NCBI RefSeq assembly: GCF_001051995.2
Contig: NZ_CP014646.1
Coordinates: forward strand, 1-64,000
Reading direction: 5' to 3'
Length of the DNA stretch: 64,000 bases
DNA from: Thauera humireducens
GTDB lineage: Bacteria; Pseudomonadota; Gammaproteobacteria; Burkholderiales; Rhodocyclaceae
This document shows positions 1 to 6,736 of this stretch, one piece after another. The position numbers were made by a program, and so were the translations under genes. Position 1 is the stretch's first letter, and each line of letters starts with the position of its first letter. The notes below the pieces were generated by a model. That model was not told the DNA's origin and ran no database searches. It saw nothing but the letters and a program-made list of their open reading frames with translations.

Positions 1-119
1 TCGCGACCGAAGCGGGTGTCGCTCAGGTCGAAGCGGCAGTCGAAGGCGACCCAGTCGGCGTCGTGAAGCCTTTGTACAAGCTCGCCGGCCTCGATCAGGG
101 TCGTGTAGGAGGCATTCAC
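1..119 (-). CDS. Sulfurtransferase (rhodanese family), N-terminal fragment
   Basis: Only the first 39 codons lie in the window; the gene runs off the left edge. The reading frame starts with a GTG at 119 that overlaps the TGA of the preceding gene (GTGA), so the two are translationally coupled. The peptide begins VNASYTTLIEAGEL and contains ADWVAFDCRFDL, which resembles the first rhodanese domain of thiosulfate/3-mercaptopyruvate sulfurtransferases (typically a VLDCRFDL-like stretch). Those enzymes move sulfane sulfur to thiols or cyanide. The active-site loop is outside the window, so the substrate cannot be judged. Confidence 0.6.
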   Translation of the reverse strand, partial: MNASYTTLIEAGELVQRLHDADWVAFDCRFDLSDTRFGR

Positions 120-478
120 TCTACCGTCTCGGCAGCGCTTCCAAGCCAGTCGCGGGCCTCGGTCTCGTCGTCGAAGACCTGTACTTGGGCATCGACGAAC
201 AATTGAGATACCCATGCGCTCCAGGTCAACCACTGGTCGTCGGTGAGCACGGCGATGCGACGGAAGTCGTGGGCATGCTGGCGCGAGAACTTGATCTCCT
301 CCCACGCGACGTCGAGCGTGAAACCCGCCATCTCGCGCAGGTCGAACAGCAGGTCGATCGGGCCGCTGAACTGGATCTTGTAGTTCACCAGTTCCTCGAA
401 CTCCTTGTAGTCGGCCAGTGCGAACTCGCCGAACACGGTAACCGCGACGAGCCTGTCGCGATGCTCGATGTTGATCAT
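116..478 (-). CDS. SpoIIAA-like (STAS-related) protein
   Basis: A 120-residue soluble protein that resembles the SpoIIAA-like/DUF3478 family: an N-terminal beta strand pair (LVAVTVFGEFALADYKEF), a central hydrophobic strand (IDLLFDLREMAGF) and a C-terminal FDDETEARDWL helix typical of the group. Family members have a STAS-like fold; no enzymatic activity is established and no catalytic motif is visible. It precedes the sulfurtransferase with a 4-base overlap and probably forms an operon with it. The ATG at 478 gives the usual family length. Function unknown. Confidence 0.7.
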   Translation of the reverse strand: MINIEHRDRLVAVTVFGEFALADYKEFEELVNYKIQFSGPIDLLFDLREMAGFTLDVAWEEIKFSRQHAHDFRRIAVLTDDQWLTWSAWVSQLFVDAQVQVFDDETEARDWLGSAAETVE

Positions 479-536
479 GCTGCCCTCCGCCTTGCCAGAA
501 AGGATGCCCCTACTATAGCCCTCGACGGGTTCGGGC

Positions 537-1400
537 TCAATCGCTCGGAGCCTGCGCCAGGCGGGGCTTGCGCGCCGGCAATGAAATCAGGATCGCGCTC
601 GCGACGATCAGCGCGACCGCGACCCAGCTCGACCACGGCATGATCTCGTTCCAGAACAGGGCGCCGAACAGGCTGGCGAAGACAACGGTTGCATAGCTCA
701 GGTTTGCGGACACCAGCGTCCGGCCGTAGCGGTAGGAGCGCGTCATCGCCAGTTGCGCAAGCCCGCCGAAGACGCCCACGCCGAGCAGGGTGAGGAACTC
801 GTCGGGGGCGGGTACGTGCGGCCCGGCATGCAGGGCGCCGACCAGACCGAACACGCTGGTGACGAGCGAAAACCAGAACACGGTGCGCACCTCCGGCTCG
901 CCAGCCCGGCCCAGTTCGCGCACGCTGACGTAGGCGATGCTTGCCACCGCGCCCGAGCCGAGCCCGGCCAGGGCTCCGAGCCATTGATCGGCGGACAACG
1001 TGGGGCGCAGCAGCAAGACGACGCCGGCGAAGCCGGTCAGTACGGCGATGAGGGCGGACGGACGCAGGCGCTCGCCGAAGACGGCTGCCAGCAGCAGGGC
1101 GACGAAGATCGGCGAGGTGTAGTTGAGGGTGACTGCGGTTGCCAGCGGCAGGATGCCGATGGCGAAGAAGTAGCAGCTCAGCGCGACCGAGCCGGAGACA
1201 CTGCGCGATACATGCATGCGCCAGTGCGGGGTCCGCAGGGACAGGCCCTGAAGCCGGGCGAGGCCGATCATCATCAGCATGCTGACGAAGCCGCGGTAGA
1301 ACACGATCTCGCCGGTGGAAAACGTTTCCGCCCCAAACTTGACGCACACCCCCATGGCGGCGAACAGCAGGCAGGAAAGAAGCATCCAGAGGGAAGGCAT
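537..1400 (-). CDS. DMT-superfamily transporter (EamA type)
   Basis: An integral membrane protein of about 287 residues with ten predicted hydrophobic segments arranged as two EamA repeats (first half to about residue 130, second from about 140). Motifs include VKFGAETFSTGEIVFYRG near the N terminus and LNYTSPIFVALL in the first repeat, both typical of drug/metabolite exporters. The frame is open to an ATG at 1445, but the ATG at 1400 (MPSLWMLL) begins directly at the first membrane helix and gives the usual EamA length, so it is preferred; neither start has a strong ribosome-binding site. Substrate unknown. Confidence 0.8.
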   Translation of the reverse strand: MPSLWMLLSCLLFAAMGVCVKFGAETFSTGEIVFYRGFVSMLMMIGLARLQGLSLRTPHWRMHVSRSVSGSVALSCYFFAIGILPLATAVTLNYTSPIFVALLLAAVFGERLRPSALIAVLTGFAGVVLLLRPTLSADQWLGALAGLGSGAVASIAYVSVRELGRAGEPEVRTVFWFSLVTSVFGLVGALHAGPHVPAPDEFLTLLGVGVFGGLAQLAMTRSYRYGRTLVSANLSYATVVFASLFGALFWNEIMPWSSWVAVALIVASAILISLPARKPRLAQAPSD

Positions 1401-1473
1401 GGCGGTGACGTTGCAGTGCAGCGATACGGCAGCGCATTGAAGCACACTGCCTGCCGTTGTGGGGTAAAAGCTG

Positions 1474-1513
1474 ACGCTACACGCTACACGCTACACGCTA
1501 CACGCTACACGCT
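1474..1513. repeat. Tandem heptamer repeat ACGCTAC (about 5.7 copies)
   Basis: Five perfect consecutive copies of ACGCTAC start at 1474, 1481, 1488, 1495 and 1502, followed by a partial sixth (ACGCT, 1509-1513). The array lies between the DMT transporter and the histidine kinase and overlaps the last codons and the TAG stop of the kinase (minus strand). A 7-bp unit is not a multiple of three, so copy-number change would shift the kinase C-terminus. Confidence 0.95.
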
Positions 1514-2830
1514 GCCCGTTGGCGTACGGGGGAGGCGAACCGTCGCCACCAGTCCGCCTTCGGGGTGGTTCTGCAGACCGACCTCGCCATGCTGGCGCCG
1601 CAGCAGGTTGCGCGTGATCGCCAGCCCCAGCCCGGTTCCGCCCGTCTCGCGGTTGCGTGAGGTCTCGACGCGGTAGAAAGGCTCGAAGACCTTCTCCAGT
1701 TCGTCCTGGGGCAGGCCCGAGCCATGGTCGCGAATCCGGATCGAGAACGTCTCGCCTTCCGGGGTCACCGTGACCTCGACCGCGTTGCCGAATTTCACGC
1801 CGTTCTCGATCAGGTTCCACAGGGCGCGCCGCACTGCGCCGGGCTGGGCGTGCAGGGGCGCGCCGGCGTGGCCACTCAGGCTGACCTGCCAGCCCATGTC
1901 CTCGGCATCGTCGCGCAAGGCCTCGAGCAGGCGATCCAGGTCGATCGGCTGCGCGGGGGTGGCGTCGTCCAGGCTGCGCGCATAGGCGAGTCCTTCCTTG
2001 ACCAGCGCCTGCATGCTGTCCAGGTCGGCCTGGATGCGGCCGCGCAGGGCGTCGTCGTCGACCAGCTCGGCCCTGAGACGCAGGCGGGTGATCGGCGTCT
2101 GCAGGTCATGCGAGATGGCGGCGAGGATTCGTGTGCGCTCGCCGACATGCTCGCGGATCCGTCGCTGCATCTGGTTGAACGGGTCAGCGGCGCGTACGAC
2201 CTCGATCGGGCCGCGGGTCGGTAGCGGAGGGCTGTCCGGGTCTTCGCCGAGCGCGCGCGCGGCGTCGGCCATGCGCGACAGGGGGCGGGTGGCGAGCCTG
2301 ACTGCCACCCAGGTCAACAGCCCCACGCCGCCGATCAGTGCGGCCAGTGCTGCCAGCAGTCGCCCGGGTTCGGGCGGCCGAATACTGGGCGTGGGCGGGA
2401 TGCCCGGCAGGCGGATCTGCAGCGGCTGGCCGTCGGCCAGCGCAACGGTGACGATCAACGCCGCATGTGGCGCACCGCTGCGGTGATGGAGGTGAATTCT
2501 GGTTTCGCGCTCGGGCATCGCGGCGCGCAGCGCGGACCCGAGCGGGTGCCCGTCCGGCACGGGGCGGAGGTGTTCCGGGATGGGGCGCAGCGACAAACGC
2601 AGCCGGCGGCGGCCGAGTTCGTCGATCCAGCGTTCGCGTTCGGCGGGCGTCAGCCGGTCGAGCACGTCGGCGGTGGCCGCAATCTCCTGCGCCACGCCTT
2701 CGAACAGCGCGGCGCGCCCGACGCGCTCGCGCTCACCGACGAAGAGCGCGAAGCTCACCGCCAGCACGATGGCAATGCCGACGAGCCAGATGAGCATCAG
2801 GCGCGAGAACAGGCTGCGGGGCCATGGCAT
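1505..2830 (-). CDS. Sensor histidine kinase (EnvZ/OmpR-system type)
   Basis: A 441-residue membrane kinase. Transmembrane helices are at about 11-31 and 157-178, enclosing a periplasmic domain of about 125 residues. A HAMP segment follows (about 178-230). The H-box AAISHDLQTPITRLRLRAE puts the phospho-accepting His at 241; the N-box (WNLIENGVKFG, 339-349), the DHGSGLP G1 box (368-374) and the GGTGLGLAI G2 box (397-405) complete the ATPase domain. It is coupled to the response regulator just upstream: a GTG at 2836 overlaps the regulator stop, but the ATG at 2830 is preferred. The divergent Spy-like gene suggests an envelope-stress or metal signal; that is inference. Confidence 0.9.
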   Translation of the reverse strand: MPWPRSLFSRLMLIWLVGIAIVLAVSFALFVGERERVGRAALFEGVAQEIAATADVLDRLTPAERERWIDELGRRRLRLSLRPIPEHLRPVPDGHPLGSALRAAMPERETRIHLHHRSGAPHAALIVTVALADGQPLQIRLPGIPPTPSIRPPEPGRLLAALAALIGGVGLLTWVAVRLATRPLSRMADAARALGEDPDSPPLPTRGPIEVVRAADPFNQMQRRIREHVGERTRILAAISHDLQTPITRLRLRAELVDDDALRGRIQADLDSMQALVKEGLAYARSLDDATPAQPIDLDRLLEALRDDAEDMGWQVSLSGHAGAPLHAQPGAVRRALWNLIENGVKFGNAVEVTVTPEGETFSIRIRDHGSGLPQDELEKVFEPFYRVETSRNRETGGTGLGLAITRNLLRRQHGEVGLQNHPEGGLVATVRLPRTPTGSV

Positions 2831-2832
2831 CC

Positions 2833-3597
2833 TCACTCGGCCTCCGGTCCGCCGGCGGCCGCCGTGCTGACCTCGGCAGCCAGCACGTAGCCTTCGTTGC
2901 GCACGGTCTTGATGATGGCCGGTTCGCGTGCGTTGTCGCCGAGCCGTTGGCGCAGGCGGCTGACCTGAAGATCGATCGAACGATCGAAAACGTCCGCCTC
3001 GCGCCCCTGGGTGAGCTCCATCAACTGGTCGCGGGACAGTACCTTCTGCGGGTGCGAAAGGAAGACCGAGAGCATCCGGTACTCGGCGCCGGACAGGGCG
3101 ACGACCGTGTTGCGGGTGTCGATCAGGTGCCGATTGACGGTGTCGAGGCGCCAGTTGGCGAAATGCAGTTCGCGCGCGTTGGCGGGCGGAGCCGCCTCCA
3201 GGTTGGGCGGCAGGGCGCGGGTACGGCGCAACACCGCGCGGATGCGCGCATAGAGTTCGCGCGGCACGAAGGGTTTGGTCAGGTAGTCGTCGGCGCCCAT
3301 CTCCAGGCCGAGAATGCGGTCCATGTCCTCGCCGCGCGCCGTGAGCATCAGGATGGGTGTGTTCGCCAGCTGCCCGCCCGCCGCGCGCAGGTTGCGGCAC
3401 AGGGTCAGGCCGTCGTCGCCCGGCATCATGATGTCGAGTACGATCAGGTCGATGCGGTGTTGCTCGAGTACGCCCTTCATCTCGCGGCCGTCGGCCGCAG
3501 TGCTGCAGCGCAGGCCCTGCTTCTCGAGGTAGTCCGCAAGCAGGCTGCGGATGTCGCGGTCATCGTCGACGATCAGGATGTGGTCTTGGTGGTTCAT
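2833..3597 (-). CDS. OmpR-family response regulator
   Basis: A 254-residue two-domain regulator. The receiver domain (residues 1-125) has the acidic pair at 11-13, the phosphorylation site Asp55 in LIVLDIMMPGDDG, and the conserved Lys in LTKPF near 109. The C-terminal winged helix carries SLS-type contacts and ends with VRNEGYVLAAE, the usual OmpR/PhoB signature. It is the first gene of a two-gene operon with the histidine kinase and is divergent from the Spy-like gene, which is a likely target. Length is slightly above the family norm (about 235-245) because of a short linker and C-terminal tail. Confidence 0.93.
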   Translation of the reverse strand: MNHQDHILIVDDDRDIRSLLADYLEKQGLRCSTAADGREMKGVLEQHRIDLIVLDIMMPGDDGLTLCRNLRAAGGQLANTPILMLTARGEDMDRILGLEMGADDYLTKPFVPRELYARIRAVLRRTRALPPNLEAAPPANARELHFANWRLDTVNRHLIDTRNTVVALSGAEYRMLSVFLSHPQKVLSRDQLMELTQGREADVFDRSIDLQVSRLRQRLGDNAREPAIIKTVRNEGYVLAAEVSTAAAGGPEAE

Positions 3598-3793
3598 CGC
3601 ACGGTCTCCATGGCGCGCATCTTAAGGCTGGCGGCTGCGGTGTTTGTATCCCACCGTATCAAACCCGTGGTCTGTGACAAGACGCTGCAATACGGCCGGT
3701 GCGGGACAAATCGCGCTTACATCGCGGTGCTGTAATGGGTCCGTCGCCCGAATCGTCGGGTGCCGGAAACAGCAGACCCAAATGGAGAACATC

Positions 3794-4354
3794 ATGAAAA
3801 CCTGGATCAAGTCTTCGATCGCCGCCGCCATCATCGCCACCGGTGCCCTTGGAACGAGCGCTGCGCTTGCGTGGGGCGGCCAGTGCGACGGTGGGGGCGC
3901 GCGTGGTGGCAAGACAGGCTGGTCGAAGATGGCGCCTGAGCAGATGAAGGCGAAGATGGCCGAACGTTCTGAACTGCACATGGCCCGTCTCGAGCTTGCG
4001 CTGGCGCTGAGTCCCGAGCAGAAACCCGCGTTCGAGGCCTTCAAGGCAGACATGAAGGCGCGCGGTGAGCGCATGGCGACGGCAATGGCCGAACGGCGCG
4101 GAACGGTGCAGCCGAAGACGGCGCTCGAGCGCATGGCGGCCATGGAGGAGATGAGCAAGCAGCGTGCGGTCGAGCTGGCCGACGCGCGGGAGTCGGTCGG
4201 ACGTTTCTATGCGACGCTGAGCGATGCGCAGAAGACCGTGTTCGATGCCGAGTTCCAGAGGATGGGGCCGCGCGGCTCGAAGGGCGAGCGCGGCATGCGG
4301 GATGGCATGGGCGACGGCCCGCGCCATGGCGGAATGGGATCGGGACGCGGCTGA
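3794..4354 (+). CDS. Spy/CpxP-like LTXXQ-motif periplasmic protein
   Basis: A 186-residue exported protein. The N terminus MKTWIKSSIAAAIIATGALG is a Sec signal peptide with likely cleavage near residue 26. The mature part is helical and carries two LTXXQ-like motifs (LSPEQKPAFEAFK and LSDAQKTVFDAEF), the mark of Spy/CpxP/CnrX-like proteins that act as periplasmic chaperones or metal/stress sensors. The tail is rich in Gly, Arg and Met (GMRDGMGDGPRHGGMG), possibly metal-binding. The ATG at 3794 is chosen because GGAG at 3784-3787 is well placed; an ATG at 3782 is less likely. Divergent from the two-component operon. Confidence 0.8.
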   Translation: MKTWIKSSIAAAIIATGALGTSAALAWGGQCDGGGARGGKTGWSKMAPEQMKAKMAERSELHMARLELALALSPEQKPAFEAFKADMKARGERMATAMAERRGTVQPKTALERMAAMEEMSKQRAVELADARESVGRFYATLSDAQKTVFDAEFQRMGPRGSKGERGMRDGMGDGPRHGGMGSGRG

Positions 4355-4391
4355 GGGCTTGCGCGGATCCGTTCAGTTCCGGTGAACGAAG

Positions 4392-4417
4392 AGAGGCCAT
4401 CCCGAGGGATGGCCTCT
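4392..4417. terminator. Hairpin between convergent genes
   Basis: Arms AGAGGCCATCCC (4392-4403) and GGGATGGCCTCT (4406-4417) form a strong stem with almost no loop. It lies between the converging Spy-like gene and aceA. The downstream tract is only weakly T-rich, so efficiency is uncertain. Confidence 0.65.
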
Positions 4418-4451
4418 TGTCTCCTCCCCCGTTTATGCGGGGCGCAGTCTC

Positions 4452-5765
4452 TTAGTGGAACTGCTCTTCTTCGGTCGAACCGGTCAGCGCCTTGACCGAG
4501 GACGAACCGCCCTGGATCACGGTGGTCACGTCGTCGAAGTAGCCGGCGCCGACTTCCTGCTGGTGCGACACGAAGGTGTAGCCCATTTCACGTGCGGCGA
4601 ATTCCGGCTCCTGGACCATCTCGACGTAGTGCTTCATGCCTTCGCCGCGGGCATAGGCGTGCGCGAACTTGAAGGTGTTGAACCAATTGACGTGGATGCC
4701 GGCCAGGGTGATGAACTGGTACTTGTAGCCCAGCGCCGACAGCTCGTCCTGGAACTTGGCGATGGTCGCGTCGTCCAGGTTCTTCTTCCAGTTGAAGGAC
4801 GGCGAGCAGTTGTAGGACAGCAGCTTGCCCGGGCAGGCTGCATGGACGGCCTGCGCGAACTCGCGGGCGAAGCCCAGGTCCGGGGTGCCCGTCTCGCACC
4901 ACACCAGGTCGGCGTAGGGCGCGTAGGCGACGCCGCGGCTGATGGCCTGCTCCAGGCCGTTCTTGACGCGGTAGAAGCCTTCCTGAGTGCGCTCGCCGGT
5001 CAGGAAGGGCTTGTCGTTGGCGTCGTGGTCCGAGGTGATCAGGTTGGCGGCTTCAGCGTCGGTACGGGCCAGGATCAGGGTCGGCACGCCCATGACGTCG
5101 GCAGCGAAACGGGCCGAGATCAGCTTCTCGATCGCTTCCTGGGTCGGCACCAGCACCTTGCCACCCATGTGGCCGCACTTCTTCACGGCCGCCAGCTGGT
5201 CTTCGAAGTGCACACCGGCGGCACCGGCGGCGATCATGTTCTTCATCAGCTCGAAGGCGTTCAGCACGCCGCCGAAACCGGCTTCAGCGTCGGCGACGAT
5301 CGGCAGGAAGTAGTCGATGAATTCCTTGTCGCCCGGGTTGATGCCACGCGACCACTGGATCTCGTCGGCGCGCTTGAAGGTGTTGTTGATGCGGCGAACC
5401 ATGGTCGGCACCGAGTCGTAGGCGTACAGCGACTGGTCCGGGTACATGGTCTCGGAGGTGTTGCCGTCGGCAGCGACCTGCCAGCCGGACAGATACACGG
5501 CCTCGAGGCCAGCCTTGGCCTGCTGCATCGCCTGACCGGCGGTGATCGCGCCGAAGGCGTTCACATAACCCTTCTTGGCGCCGCCATTGACACGCTCCCA
5601 CAGCAGCTTCGCGCCGCGCTGGGCCAGGGTGTACTCGGGCTGCAGGCTGCCGCGCAGGCGAACGACGTCGGCGGCGGAGTAGCCGCGCTTGATGCCTTTC
5701 CAACGGGTGTTCTCGGCCCAGTCTTTTTCCAGAGCGGCGATTTGCTGTTCGCGGGTCAGGGTCAT
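4452..5765 (-). CDS. aceA: Isocitrate lyase
   Basis: A 437-residue cytosolic enzyme that cleaves isocitrate to glyoxylate and succinate, the first step of the glyoxylate shunt used for growth on acetate and fatty acids. The catalytic loop KKCGHMGGK (residues 195-203, nucleophile Cys197) is intact, as are the substrate-binding stretches ARTDAEAA and YNCSPSFNWKK. Length matches the short bacterial ICL class. No malate synthase is in the window. The long upstream intergenic region contains a palindrome at 5912-5923 that may be its operator. Confidence 0.97.
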   Translation of the reverse strand: MTLTREQQIAALEKDWAENTRWKGIKRGYSAADVVRLRGSLQPEYTLAQRGAKLLWERVNGGAKKGYVNAFGAITAGQAMQQAKAGLEAVYLSGWQVAADGNTSETMYPDQSLYAYDSVPTMVRRINNTFKRADEIQWSRGINPGDKEFIDYFLPIVADAEAGFGGVLNAFELMKNMIAAGAAGVHFEDQLAAVKKCGHMGGKVLVPTQEAIEKLISARFAADVMGVPTLILARTDAEAANLITSDHDANDKPFLTGERTQEGFYRVKNGLEQAISRGVAYAPYADLVWCETGTPDLGFAREFAQAVHAACPGKLLSYNCSPSFNWKKNLDDATIAKFQDELSALGYKYQFITLAGIHVNWFNTFKFAHAYARGEGMKHYVEMVQEPEFAAREMGYTFVSHQQEVGAGYFDDVTTVIQGGSSSVKALTGSTEEEQFH

Positions 5766-5911
5766 GATGCTTCCTTTTCAGTGCAGAAGGGTGTCAACCA
5801 TCGCGGCCGGTTCAGGCATCCGTCGCGGTGTTCCTGCCGCAACGTTTTCGAGGGAGAAAAGCGTTGCAGATGGGATGCAGTATAGGAGGCATCCTGCGCA
5901 GCAGCAATAGG

Positions 5912-5923
5912 TCTTATATAAGA
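5912..5923. promoter_or_regulatory. Perfect 12-bp palindrome upstream of aceA
   Basis: TCTTATATAAGA is a perfect inverted repeat in an AT-rich patch of a GC-rich intergenic region, about 147 bp before the aceA start. GntR-type regulators of central carbon genes in betaproteobacteria are known to bind sites of this general form, but the binding protein here is not identified. The rest of the 5766-6112 gap holds the rraA terminator and no other gene I can support. Confidence 0.5.
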
Positions 5924-5943
5924 TATAAGAAAAAATCTTGTTC

Positions 5944-5968
5944 AAAAAAAACAGTGCCTTGGGCACTG
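5944..5968 (-). terminator. Intrinsic terminator of rraA
   Basis: Read on the minus strand, CAGTGCC and GGCACTG arms (5962-5968 and 5952-5958) are followed by eight T residues (the A run 5944-5951 on the plus strand). This is a textbook rho-independent terminator lying downstream of rraA. Confidence 0.88.
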
Positions 5969-6112
5969 CGTTTTGCAGTATGAAACGGCAATGAGCTTTG
6001 TGAAACGAATCGGGCGCTGGGGTTTGCTGCGCTGCGGTGCGCCGGCATGGGTGCGTGCTCGACGCCCGGCCGACCGGCTTGGGGCGACCGGGCGGCACCT
6101 TGCCACGGAGAC

Positions 6113-6592
6113 TCAGACGAGCGGATGCTCGGCGACGATGACGCCGTCCTCGTCTGCATACACATAGTGCCCGGGTCGGAAGGTGACGCCGCCGAAAGTG
6201 ACGGGGACATCGACCTCGCCCACGTTGCGCTTGACCGTCTTGCGCGGGTGAGTGCCGAGGGCGAACACGCCGAGGTCCATCTCGCCGATCGCCTTCGAGT
6301 CGCGGATGCAGCCATAAACGACGATCCCGGCCCAGCCGTTCCTGACCGCCAGCTCGGCGAGCTGGTCGCCGACCAGGGCGCAGCGCATCGAAGCCCCGCC
6401 GTCGATCACCAGCACGCGGCCGTTACCGGCGGACTCGACGGCTTTGCGCACGAAGGAGTTGTCCTCGAAGATCTTCAGCGTGCTGATCGGGCCGCCGAAG
6501 CTGCTGCGACCGCCGTAGCTGCCGAACATGGGGCTGACGACGCTGACCTTGTCCTCGTGGGCGTCGCACAGGTCGGCTGTCTGGATGTTCAT
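6113..6592 (-). CDS. rraA: RraA-family protein (RNase E regulator / HMG aldolase-like)
   Basis: A 159-residue protein with the RraA fold. It shows the conserved [10 protein letters not shown] start, FGGPISTLK, and the [20 protein letters not shown] core with the Arg and Asp residues of the family. In E. coli RraA binds RNase E and inhibits it; other members are 4-hydroxy-4-methyl-2-oxoglutarate/oxaloacetate aldolases using G-x20-R-D. The G..RD motif is present, so sequence alone does not separate the two roles. Standalone gene with its own terminator at 5944-5968. Confidence 0.88.
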   Translation of the reverse strand: MNIQTADLCDAHEDKVSVVSPMFGSYGGRSSFGGPISTLKIFEDNSFVRKAVESAGNGRVLVIDGGASMRCALVGDQLAELAVRNGWAGIVVYGCIRDSKAIGEMDLGVFALGTHPRKTVKRNVGEVDVPVTFGGVTFRPGHYVYADEDGVIVAEHPLV

Positions 6593-6688
6593 GTCTGTTC
6601 CTCGTCTCGGGATGGGTTGCGGGCCGGCAAGTCCGGTCTGCGGGAATGATAGTCGAGTGATGCGGACTTCGTGGCGGCCGCCAGGCGC

Positions 6689-6715
6689 AAAAAAAGCGCA
6701 CCCCGCAGGGTGCGC
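6689..6715 (-). terminator. Intrinsic terminator of clpSA
   Basis: Arms GCGCACCC (6696-6703) and GGGTGCGC (6708-6715) followed, on the minus strand, by seven T residues (A run 6689-6695). It sits about 20 bp past the clpA stop codon. Confidence 0.9.
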
Positions 6716-6736
6716 TCTCGTGATCCGCCGCGCTGT

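Noticed and set aside
2833..3400. Extension of the histidine kinase frame upstream through the response regulator gene
   Set aside because: The extra 190 codons are the out-of-frame shadow of the regulator. The kinase begins at its first transmembrane helix at 2830.
3644..3793. Longer N terminus for the Spy-like protein
   Set aside because: It would hide the signal peptide; GGAG before 3794 and the classic signal sequence favour the short form.
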